From an uncultured Alphaproteobacteria bacterium (GTDB lineage: Bacteria; Pseudomonadota; Alphaproteobacteria; HIMB59; GCA-002718135), in contig CABYKC010000023.1 in NCBI GenBank assembly GCA_902519435.1, positions 1 to 9,506 on the forward strand: a stretch of DNA of 9,506 bases, read 5' to 3'. Under the pieces are notes generated by a model. That model did not search any database. It worked only from the letters and a program-made list of their open reading frames with translations, and was not told the origin of the DNA. Both the position numbers and the translations under genes were made by a program. Shown piece by piece: positions 1 to 5,752 of the stretch; positions within the stretch are counted from its first letter, which is position 1; each line of letters opens with the position of its first letter.

Positions 1-350
1 ATGCCAGTATTATTGTTCCAGGACAAAATACGTCTCTTTTAGCAACAGAATTGTATCAACTACTTGAAACCTCTGATGTTCCAGCTGGTTATATTAATAT
101 CCTTACAACTAAACAAAATAGTTTGAATAAAATATTATCTGAACATGAAAATATTGATGGTATTTGGTTTTTTAGTGAAAATAATAATGAGCGTCTGAAG
201 GTTATTCAAAGTACAACATCAAATTTGAAAAGAACTTGGTGTCCACAATCAAAAAATCTTGATTGGTCTTCGAAAGAAGAAGATTTCTTAGAAGAGTTTT
301 TATATCAAAGTACACAAGTAAAAAATATTTGGATCCCGTACGGAGAGTGA
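1..350 (+). CDS. Aldehyde dehydrogenase-family protein, C-terminal fragment (5' end outside window)
   Basis: The open frame runs in from the left edge (first full codon at base 3) and ends at TGA 348-350; the TTG at 51 is internal, because the reading continues upstream with ALDH-like sequence (ASIIVPGQNTSLLATELYQLL). The N-terminal part of the visible piece fits the NAD-binding region of an aldehyde dehydrogenase: a VPAGYINILTT stretch equivalent to the usual 'P.GVvN.vtG', then NIDGIWFFSENNN like the 'i.FTGS' strand. After that it departs from a catalytic ALDH: NLKRTWC stands where ELGGK is expected, and the protein ends about 30 residues later in VKNIWIPYGE. The usual FxxxGQxC catalytic-cysteine region is therefore absent from the visible part. 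From memory, ALDH-family proteins ending this way occur in alphaproteobacteria beside deoxyribose or nucleoside-sugar genes, often with a second, catalytic ALDH; that neighbour would lie outside the window. Family confidence is good; substrate unknown. Confidence 0.75.
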   Translation, partial: ASIIVPGQNTSLLATELYQLLETSDVPAGYINILTTKQNSLNKILSEHENIDGIWFFSENNNERLKVIQSTTSNLKRTWCPQSKNLDWSSKEEDFLEEFLYQSTQVKNIWIPYGE

Positions 351-362
351 TATACTAAAAAT

Positions 363-821
363 ATGTTAATTAACGTCGATCCTATTTTAAGTCCTGATAT
401 ACTAAAAACATTACGTGAAATGGGTCATGGTGATAGACTCGTTATATCCGATATTAATTATCCTGCTCATTCGAATCACAATAGAGTTCACCGATTAGAC
501 GGCCTTGATATGACAACTGTTATGAGAGCTGTTTTATCTGTTTTTCCATTAGATAGTTTCGTAGACTCAGCTGTTCACCGAATGGAAGTTGATAATCAAC
601 CAGATGAAATTAATGATGCGAACAAAGAAGTAATTGATGCAATTAAGGAAGTATCAGGAGATCATTGGAAAATTGGTTCATACGAAAGACAAGAATTTTA
701 TAAGCAATCAAGATCAACCTATGCATATATTACAACAAGTGAAAGACGACCTTACTGTAATTTTATTTTAACAAAAGGTGTTATTAAACCAGATGGTACT
801 GTTTGGATAATCGATAAATAA
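363..821 (+). CDS. RbsD/FucU-family sugar mutarotase (L-fucose mutarotase / D-ribose pyranase type)
   Basis: The 152-residue product matches the full length of the RbsD/FucU family, which interconverts pyranose and furanose forms or alpha and beta anomers of free sugars so that downstream kinases or isomerases get the right form. Visible signatures are the N-terminal LSPDILKTLREMGHGD with the family histidine at residue 22, D30 in ISDINYPA, the RLDG segment at 44-47, AVLSVFPLD at 56-64, and the C-terminal ERQEFY...YAYITTSER..YCNFILTKGV block (108-140). That block resembles FucU more than RbsD, so fucose-type mutarotase is the closer label, but substrate cannot be assigned. The gene starts 12 bases after the ALDH stop and ends 2 bases before the ribokinase ATG, so the three are probably co-transcribed. 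The only SD-like GGAG (342-345) is 17 bases upstream, too far for an ordinary ribosome binding site. The context suggests it feeds the adjacent kinase. Confidence 0.88.
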   Translation: MLINVDPILSPDILKTLREMGHGDRLVISDINYPAHSNHNRVHRLDGLDMTTVMRAVLSVFPLDSFVDSAVHRMEVDNQPDEINDANKEVIDAIKEVSGDHWKIGSYERQEFYKQSRSTYAYITTSERRPYCNFILTKGVIKPDGTVWIIDK

Positions 822-823
822 TT

Positions 824-1738
824 ATGTCGATTAGTATTCTTGGTATTTTTGTTGCTGATCTCGTTTTTTTTGGAGAAAAAATTCCCGTTGAGGGAGAAAC
901 TATTCTTGGTAAAAATTTTATTATTGGTCCTGGTGGCAAAGGATCAAACCAAGCTGTAGCTGCATCTAAGGCTGGTGCAAAAACTTTTTTTATTTCAAAG
1001 ATTGGTGATGATCAATTTGGCTCTATGGCAACAGAGATTTATGAAAATTCTGGTGTTGATTATAGCAATGTTATTATTTCAAAAGACCATTCAACCGGTG
1101 CAGCTGGCATACTTGTTAATGAAGGAACAGGAGCTAATGCTATTAATGTTTTTCCGGGTGCAGCAGGTGAAATTACTATTGAAGATATAGATAAAGCAGA
1201 AGAAGCAATTAAAAACTCAAGTATATTTCTTACACAATTAGAGGCGCCAAAGGATGTTGTTACCTATGCATTAAAAAAAGCACATAGTTTAAATGTAAAA
1301 ACAATTTTAAATCCTGCGCCAGCAGCTGAAATAGATGAATCCTTATTTCCTATGATTGATTATTTTACACCAAATGAAACGGAAGCAAGTTTTTATGTTG
1401 ATAACAATGTTGAAACTCATGAGGATGCTGAAAAAGCTGCAATGCAATTATTAGAAAAAGGAATTAAAAATGTTGTTATTACTCTTGGAGAAAAAGGAGC
1501 TTTTTTTGCTAATAGTGAAGATAAATTCTCTTTACCTATAGCTAATCTTTCAAATCCAGTAGTTGATACTACTGGTGCTGGTGACGCTTTTAATGCTGGT
1601 TTTGCTGCAGCACTTACTGAGGGACAAAATATTAAAGATGCGCTAAAATTTGCTAGTGCTACAGCTGGCTTATCAACGACTAAAATTGGTACGGCAAATT
1701 CTATGCCTTCTCGTGAGGAAATTGATAAACTTCTATAA
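824..1738 (+). CDS. rbsK: Ribokinase-like PfkB-family sugar kinase
   Basis: A 304-residue cytoplasmic kinase of normal ribokinase length that phosphorylates a sugar, probably ribose or deoxyribose, using ATP. The PfkB family 1 signature is at residues 35-47 (GPGGKGSNQAVAA). The second signature is DTTGAGDAFNAGF at 248-260, with the anion-hole GAGD and catalytic base D254. LNPAPA and TPNETEA in the middle are typical ribokinase strands, and VITLGEKGAFF is the ATP-site strand. The N-terminus (ILGIFVADLVF) differs from the classical ribokinase 'GSvNaD', so another pentose or deoxy-sugar is possible; the symbol marks the family rather than a proven substrate. The ATG lies 2 bases after the mutarotase stop, implying translational coupling. 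No terminator-like hairpin follows; instead a promoter-like sequence begins inside the last codons. Confidence 0.88.
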   Translation: MSISILGIFVADLVFFGEKIPVEGETILGKNFIIGPGGKGSNQAVAASKAGAKTFFISKIGDDQFGSMATEIYENSGVDYSNVIISKDHSTGAAGILVNEGTGANAINVFPGAAGEITIEDIDKAEEAIKNSSIFLTQLEAPKDVVTYALKKAHSLNVKTILNPAPAAEIDESLFPMIDYFTPNETEASFYVDNNVETHEDAEKAAMQLLEKGIKNVVITLGEKGAFFANSEDKFSLPIANLSNPVVDTTGAGDAFNAGFAAALTEGQNIKDALKFASATAGLSTTKIGTANSMPSREEIDKLL

Positions 1739-1750
1739 TTATTGTATAAT
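1722..1750 (+). promoter_or_regulatory. Predicted sigma-70 promoter (TTGATA - 17 bp - TATAAT)
   Basis: TTGATA at 1722-1727 (5 of 6 to the -35 consensus) and TATAAT at 1745-1750 (6 of 6) are separated by exactly 17 bases. The -35 box lies within the last codons of the ribokinase gene. Transcription would start near 1756-1758, at or next to the ATGs at 1754 and 1760 of the small membrane-protein gene, giving a leaderless or nearly leaderless message that could run on into the exonuclease. In DNA this A+T-rich such matches occur by chance, so the call is provisional, but both boxes and spacing agree and it sits at a functional break between gene groups. Confidence 0.5.
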
Positions 1751-1753
1751 AGA

Positions 1754-1939
1754 ATGGTTATGCAATTATTTTTAGAAAGACTGATCTATTTTTGGGCTGG
1801 AATTACAGCTATTGGTCTTTTAATTGCTGTAGCTTATTGGGCTATTGCTACTATAATCTACGTAGCCTTTATCTCTCTTTTTGTTGCTATCGCCGCTACT
1901 CTTTTCTATCATTTTTATTGGTCCAAAAGAGATAATTAA
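1754..1939 (+). CDS. Small hydrophobic membrane protein, function unknown
   Basis: The product is 61 residues from ATG 1754 (59 from ATG 1760). An upstream in-frame TTG at 1742 is unlikely because it overlaps the predicted -10 box. The sequence is dominated by hydrophobic residues from about residue 10 to 55 (roughly FWAGITAIGLLIAVAYWAIA and then IIYVAFISLFVAIAATLFY), consistent with two closely spaced transmembrane helices, and ends in a basic WSKRDN tail that would lie on the cytoplasmic side. I do not recognise the family. There is no Shine-Dalgarno sequence, which fits leaderless translation from the predicted promoter. It sits between the ribokinase and exonuclease genes on the same strand and has no evident functional link to either. 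The clear helix pattern and charged tail support a real gene, but this rests on composition alone. Confidence 0.6.
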   Translation: MVMQLFLERLIYFWAGITAIGLLIAVAYWAIATIIYVAFISLFVAIAATLFYHFYWSKRDN

Positions 1940-1971
1940 TAGTCTATAAATACCAGTAAGGTTATTTATCA

Positions 1972-2721
1972 GTGTCAAAATATATATTTTATGATTTAGA
2001 AACATCGGGAAGAGGTAAGAAAGAATATCCAACTGCTTTTGGCACTACTCCAAAATGGGAGCAGATAATGCAAATTGCTGCAATAGTTACTGACTCCAAG
2101 TTTAATCAAACAAATCAAAATATGAATGAGTTCTGCAGACCTAGAACATCAGTGATTTCTCAACCTGGTGCATTAATAACAACACTTAAAGGTATGAAAG
2201 AGGCACTTGATGCCCCTCAATCATCTTACGAATTAATGAAAAAAATTAATGAAACTTTTGATGAATGGAAAAAAGATGATCCAAGTTCTACTTTTATAGG
2301 ACACAACATAATAGAGTTTGATGAATCAGTTCTCGAATACAATTTGTTTAGTCACATGTTCTATCCTTATGTAACAAGAAAGAGTAGGGGCGACACATTA
2401 AATTTAGCGAGAGGTTTATATGCCATCAACCCATCAAGTATAAAAACACCTTTAACCGAAAGAGGTAATCCTAGTTTTAAATTAGAAAAAATTGCAGAGA
2501 TGAATAATTTACCTGTTGAGTTTGCTCACGATGCATTTTCAGATGTTAAGACATCAATTGCTCTGACAAAATATATTCATGAAGCAGACACAACTAATTG
2601 GAATCAGCTTCAAATGACTATGAGCAAAGAAGATGCCATTGAATATATTAATAAAAATAAAGGTTTTTGTTTTATGACAAGTTTTGGGGGAAGAATTAAA
2701 CTTCAAGCACCTTCGATTTGA
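1972..2721 (+). CDS. Exonuclease I-like DEDDh nuclease, C-terminally truncated
   Basis: This is a 3'-5' exonuclease domain of the exodeoxyribonuclease I (SbcB/ExoI) type, which degrades single-stranded DNA in recombination and mismatch repair. The start is GTG 1972, with AAGG at 1958-1961 ten bases upstream; the motif YIFYDLETSG begins at residue 4. All catalytic positions are visible: D8 and E10 in FYDLET, D117 in GHNIIEFD, and H186 and D191 in AHDAFSDV. QPGALITT (64-71) and PSFKLEKIAEMNNL (167-180) match ExoI-specific segments. ExoI is normally about 470 residues; this protein stops at 249, where the SH3-like and helical C-terminal domains that wrap DNA would begin. The final codons (about 2704-2721, QAPSI and stop) are antisense to the start of a GH1 gene, so the true 3' half was lost at a junction near 2700-2708. 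It may be a nuclease-domain-only protein or a decaying pseudogene. Confidence 0.8.
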   Translation: MSKYIFYDLETSGRGKKEYPTAFGTTPKWEQIMQIAAIVTDSKFNQTNQNMNEFCRPRTSVISQPGALITTLKGMKEALDAPQSSYELMKKINETFDEWKKDDPSSTFIGHNIIEFDESVLEYNLFSHMFYPYVTRKSRGDTLNLARGLYAINPSSIKTPLTERGNPSFKLEKIAEMNNLPVEFAHDAFSDVKTSIALTKYIHEADTTNWNQLQMTMSKEDAIEYINKNKGFCFMTSFGGRIKLQAPSI

Positions 2722-2777
2722 TAAGCTGCAGATGATGCGCCCCAAATAAAATCAGATGTAAATTTAATTTCTGACAT
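2703..2777 (-). pseudogene. Remnant of a GH1 beta-glucosidase (N-terminal 24 codons only)
   Basis: Reading the minus strand from ATG 2777-2775, two bases after the stop of the Gfo/Idh gene, gives MSEIKFTSDF then IWGASSAAYQIEGA and a TGA at 2705-2703. This is the canonical start of glycoside hydrolase family 1 (beta-glucosidase BglA type, F..dFlWGaAtaayQiEGA), including the Gln (residue 20) and Glu that in the family contact or support the -1 sugar site. A full enzyme has about 440-480 residues and continues with a Trp/Asp/Gly-rich segment and then 'siWD'; past 2703 the minus strand only reads antisense to the exonuclease gene. The gene was evidently the next member of the transporter operon, with the same tight spacing as its neighbours, and was cut off after residue 24. 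It cannot encode a working enzyme here. The motif is short but highly specific. Confidence 0.8.
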
Positions 2778-2779
2778 AT

Positions 2780-3904
2780 TTATATTTTAAGTTTACTTAT
2801 TTCTTCTTCAGTTAGTAAATCTGGTTGTTCAGGATTTGTAGTTAAAATATACGATCTTTTTTCTTCTGCAGATTTTATTATACCATCCATTATTTCTAAA
2901 ACATGAAGAGATAATTCAAGTGAACATCTTGCTTTACGATTTTTAGCAATTGAATCAATCATTTCTGAAAGCCCTATACCTCTATAATTTGCTTTTTTAT
3001 TTCCATCATTATCACTCTTGTTAGGTATACCTAATAACATTTTATCATTATTGATTACTTCCCAATCTTTATCTTTTTGAGACATTAATAAATCGCCACT
3101 AAAAAAATTGGGGTCAGGCACAATCATACTTCCATCTAATCCGTAAAGCTCGATCGTTGAGTGATTATTTTTCCAAACATCCCAAGTACAAAAAAATTGG
3201 ATTTTAGCATTATTTGTAAATTCTAACGATCCCATTAATGTTGTTGGTGTTTCAACTTTAATTTTATCACCATATCTAGGTTGGCTTGTTATTGTTCGCT
3301 CATTTGTAGCAGTTCCACTAATTGCGTTTATTTGTTTAACTGATCCAATTAGGTTTACTAATTGAGTAATGTAATAAACACCAACATCAAAAACTGGTCC
3401 GGCTCCGGGTTTAAAGAAGAAATCAGGATTAGGATGCCAATGCTCCATACCATGAGACATTAAATTAAATGTACCTAGAACAATTTTACCTATCTTATTG
3501 TCTTCAATTAATTTTCTAGCTTTTTGGCCTGCAGCTCCTAGAAAAGTATCTGGTGCACATCCAACATATAAACCCTTTTCATCTGCTAATTTTTGTATCT
3601 CTAAACCTTCTTCAAAATTCATTGCTAAAGGCTTTTCACTAAAACAGTGTTTTCCATTATGTAGTGATTTTGTAATAATTTCTTTATGGGCTGCAGGTAT
3701 TGTTAAATTAATGATTAAATCAATTTCATTACTTTCTACAATTTCTTCAACTGATAGAGATTTAACATTATATTTAGATGCAGCATTAGAAGCAGCTTCC
3801 TTATTAATATCAGCGCAAGCAACTATTTTGAAATTATTAAATATTTTTTGACATTCAAAATATGTCTCAGAAATATTCCCACAACCAACAATTCCAATAT
3901 TCAC
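2780..3904 (-). CDS. Gfo/Idh/MocA-family NAD(P)-dependent sugar oxidoreductase
   Basis: A 374-residue cytoplasmic dehydrogenase of normal family length. The Rossmann dinucleotide motif GIVGCGNIS is at residues 4-12 and the family EKP motif at 90-92 (SEKPLAM), whose lysine is a usual catalytic residue. GAGPVFDVGVYYITQLVNLIG (167-187) is the second-domain signature with conserved D173; a tyrosine (Y178) stands where many relatives have the catalytic histidine, as in the 'D.G.Yyit.L' subgroup. Such enzymes oxidise or reduce sugars and cyclitols, for example at C1, C2 or C3. The start is GTG 3904, overlapping the TAG of the upstream isomerase gene by one base, so translation is coupled. Together with the TIM-barrel isomerase and sugar transporter it probably processes the imported sugar, perhaps through a 3-keto-glycoside. 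Exact substrate unknown. Confidence 0.88.
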   Translation of the reverse strand: MNIGIVGCGNISETYFECQKIFNNFKIVACADINKEAASNAASKYNVKSLSVEEIVESNEIDLIINLTIPAAHKEIITKSLHNGKHCFSEKPLAMNFEEGLEIQKLADEKGLYVGCAPDTFLGAAGQKARKLIEDNKIGKIVLGTFNLMSHGMEHWHPNPDFFFKPGAGPVFDVGVYYITQLVNLIGSVKQINAISGTATNERTITSQPRYGDKIKVETPTTLMGSLEFTNNAKIQFFCTWDVWKNNHSTIELYGLDGSMIVPDPNFFSGDLLMSQKDKDWEVINNDKMLLGIPNKSDNDGNKKANYRGIGLSEMIDSIAKNRKARCSLELSLHVLEIMDGIIKSAEEKRSYILTTNPEQPDLLTEEEISKLKI

Positions 3905-4677
3905 TAAATTGTCTCTAAATATTCTAAAGACTTTGTTGTGTATTCTTTATAATCTTTTGGATCATCGTGTTCTAGTACAAAAACTTCACATGGTGTTTTT
4001 TTAACTTCTGCAAGAAGCTTTGGCCAATCTATGAAACCTTCTCCTACAGCAGATTGTTCACTATGGTCTAAAAGATTTTTTGTTTCATCAAAAAAATCTT
4101 TCAAGTGACAGCCAATAATTTTATTTTTATATTTTTCTATCCAATCAAGTGGATCTGCTTTTCCAGCAACTGCCCATCCAAGATCAAGTTCCATTTTTAG
4201 ATTTTCATTGTGATCCATCATACATTCTATTGGAAGCTTACCGCTAGGAAGAGGTCTGAATTCAAATGAATGATTATGATAACCAAGAGTTAGACCATTA
4301 TCTTCATACGTTTGTACATATGATGAGAGATCTTTACCAAAGTTATTCCAAGTGTCTTCATCAAGATCAAAATTTGAAGCAAAATCTTTACTAAATTTTT
4401 CAGGCACAGAAGGTACTATCGCATGCTTAATATTTAGATATTTCATCCTACTAATTGTTTCTTCTGTATTTGTAATTGCTTGAAAACTTATGTGAGAAGA
4501 TTTTATAGAAATACTATTTTCTTCCATCATTGATTTAAAATTATCTAAATCAATTTTATCTAAATCAAATAATTCAATATTTTTAATTCCAGACTCAGAT
4601 AGGAATTTAAATATTGGCTCGTAAGGTTGAAATTTTCTTGTTGTGTACAACTGCATTGTTACTTGATTTCTGTTCAT
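3904..4677 (-). CDS. Sugar phosphate isomerase/epimerase-like TIM-barrel protein (AP endonuclease 2 fold)
   Basis: The 257-residue product has the xylose-isomerase-like/AP endonuclease family 2 barrel, which binds a divalent metal and isomerises or epimerises sugars and keto-sugars. Visible landmarks are NIELFDLD (33-40), the LGYHNHSFEF strand (131-140, metal ligand E139), ELDLGWAVAGKADPLDWI (163-180, ligand D165), HLKDF (191-195) and VLEHDDP (234-240, ligand E236); VGEGFIDWP (211-219) is typical of this subgroup. Start ATG 4677 shares its A with the TAA of the ATPase gene, and a strong SD lies inside that gene's end. Homologues paired with a Gfo/Idh/MocA dehydrogenase occur in pathways for inositols, 3-keto-disaccharides and related sugars. 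Its position between transporter and dehydrogenase supports a role in the first steps after uptake; the precise reaction cannot be read from sequence. Confidence 0.85.
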   Translation of the reverse strand: MNRNQVTMQLYTTRKFQPYEPIFKFLSESGIKNIELFDLDKIDLDNFKSMMEENSISIKSSHISFQAITNTEETISRMKYLNIKHAIVPSVPEKFSKDFASNFDLDEDTWNNFGKDLSSYVQTYEDNGLTLGYHNHSFEFRPLPSGKLPIECMMDHNENLKMELDLGWAVAGKADPLDWIEKYKNKIIGCHLKDFFDETKNLLDHSEQSAVGEGFIDWPKLLAEVKKTPCEVFVLEHDDPKDYKEYTTKSLEYLETI

Positions 4678-5750
4678 TAAATTCTCTCCTCAGTTTTGCT
4701 GTCAAATATTGAAGATTTATTTATATCAAATAAAATGTTTATTTCATCATTTAAATTAAAATTTGAACTTCCTTCTAGCCTAATAGATATCGGGTTACTT
4801 TCAACACTAGTCCACACAAGAGTATCTGCCCCCATAGGTTCCACTAATTCAACTTTACATTGAATAGAATTTTCATTTTTTTCTATGTTTATATTTTCAG
4901 GTCTTATTCCAAAAACAACCTCTTGATCATTAATCAATTTATTTATGTTTTCATATTTAGAAATATCAATTTGTTTATTCCCAACAATTATATTTTGATT
5001 TGATTTTTCAAATTTGGCATTTAAAAAATTCATGCTTGGAGATCCAATAAAACCAGCCACAAATAAATTAGCTGGTTTGTTGTAAATTTGTTTAGGTGTA
5101 TCTAATTGCTGTATTAATCCATCTTTCATAACAGATATACGGTCCGCAAGCGTCATAGCTTCTATTTGATCATGAGTAACGTAAATCATAGTATTTGATA
5201 AATCTCTATGAAGTTTTTTAATTTCATAGCGTAGTTCAGCTCTTAATTTTGCATCAAGATTACTTAAAGGTTCGTCAAATAAAAAAACTTTTGCATCTCT
5301 AACCAAAGCTCTACCAATGGCTACACGCTGTCTTTGGCCTCCAGAGAGTTGAGAGGGTTTTCTTTTAAGTAATTCATTTATTTGTAGTAGAGTTGCAGCA
5401 TTTTTAATTTTTTCATTAATTAAATCTTTTGCCGTACCCATCATTCTTAACCCAAATGATAAATTTTTCTCAACAGTCATACTTGGGTACAATGCGTAAG
5501 ATTGGAATACCATTCCTATATGTCTATCTTTTGGTTCTTTCCATGTAACGTTATCTTCTTCAATCCAAATCTGTCCATCCGTTAAATCCAAAAGACCGGC
5601 TATACAGTTTAATAAAGTAGTCTTTCCACAACCTGAAGGGCCAAGCAAAACCATGAATTCTCCCTCTTTAATATCTAGACTTAAATCATTTAATATTTCA
5701 GTTTTTCCATAACTGAACGATATATTTTTTACTTCAACACTATTTTTCAT
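4677..5750 (-). CDS. Sugar ABC transporter ATP-binding protein (MalK/UgpC type)
   Basis: The 357-residue ATPase energises uptake by the two adjacent permeases. ABC motifs in order are Walker A GPSGCGKTT (37-45), Q-loop FQSYALYP (82-89), signature LSGGQRQR (135-142), Walker B FLFDE (156-160), D-loop SNLDAKLR (163-170) and switch histidine H193 in VTHDQIEAMTL. The C-terminal MalK-type regulatory (TOBE) region carries GIRPEN (281-286), as in carbohydrate-importer ATPases of the CUT1 class. ATG 5750 is preferred over the in-frame start at 5795. It lies 2 bases after the permease TGA, is preceded by AAAGGGG with 5-base spacing, and gives the family N-terminus (VEVKNISFSYG); the 15 extra residues would be antisense-like filler overlapping the permease. 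An ATPase inside the operon means the transporter need not borrow a shared one. Confidence 0.93.
   Translation of the reverse strand: MKNSVEVKNISFSYGKTEILNDLSLDIKEGEFMVLLGPSGCGKTTLLNCIAGLLDLTDGQIWIEEDNVTWKEPKDRHIGMVFQSYALYPSMTVEKNLSFGLRMMGTAKDLINEKIKNAATLLQINELLKRKPSQLSGGQRQRVAIGRALVRDAKVFLFDEPLSNLDAKLRAELRYEIKKLHRDLSNTMIYVTHDQIEAMTLADRISVMKDGLIQQLDTPKQIYNKPANLFVAGFIGSPSMNFLNAKFEKSNQNIIVGNKQIDISKYENINKLINDQEVVFGIRPENINIEKNENSIQCKVELVEPMGADTLVWTSVESNPISIRLEGSSNFNLNDEINILFDINKSSIFDSKTEERI
4684..4691 (-). promoter_or_regulatory. Ribosome binding site GAGGAGAG for the isomerase gene
   Basis: On the minus strand GAGGAGAG (4691 to 4684) lies 6 bases upstream of the ATG at 4677, inside the last codons of the ATPase gene. 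It is one of the strongest SD sequences in the window, so the catabolic part of the operon can initiate on its own as well as by coupling to the overlapping stop codon. Confidence 0.7.
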
Positions 5751-5752
5751 AC

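Noticed and set aside
975..1190. A 71-residue plus-strand frame inside the ribokinase gene
   Set aside because: It is out of frame with clear PfkB motifs over the same bases and resembles nothing by itself.
1945..1950. TATAAA as a promoter -10 box for the exonuclease gene
   Set aside because: No acceptable -35 at 16-18 bases; the nearest TTGGTC (1918-1923) is 21 bases away. The promoter at 1722-1750 is better.
2554..2745. A 63-residue minus-strand frame across the end of the exonuclease gene
   Set aside because: It is a different frame from the GH1 remnant, antisense to DEDDh motifs, and matches no family. The GH1 reading of 2777-2703 explains the right-hand part.
2752..2774. TCAGA...TCTGA inverted repeat as a terminator between the convergent genes
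   Set aside because: The stem is only 5 A+T-rich base pairs with a 13-base loop, and it lies within the GH1 remnant's coding sequence; no intrinsic terminator is supported.
3498..3851. A 117-residue open frame on the plus strand inside the Gfo/Idh gene
   Set aside because: It is exactly antisense to the well-supported oxidoreductase, has no recognisable motif, and low-complexity antisense frames are common in A+T-rich genes.
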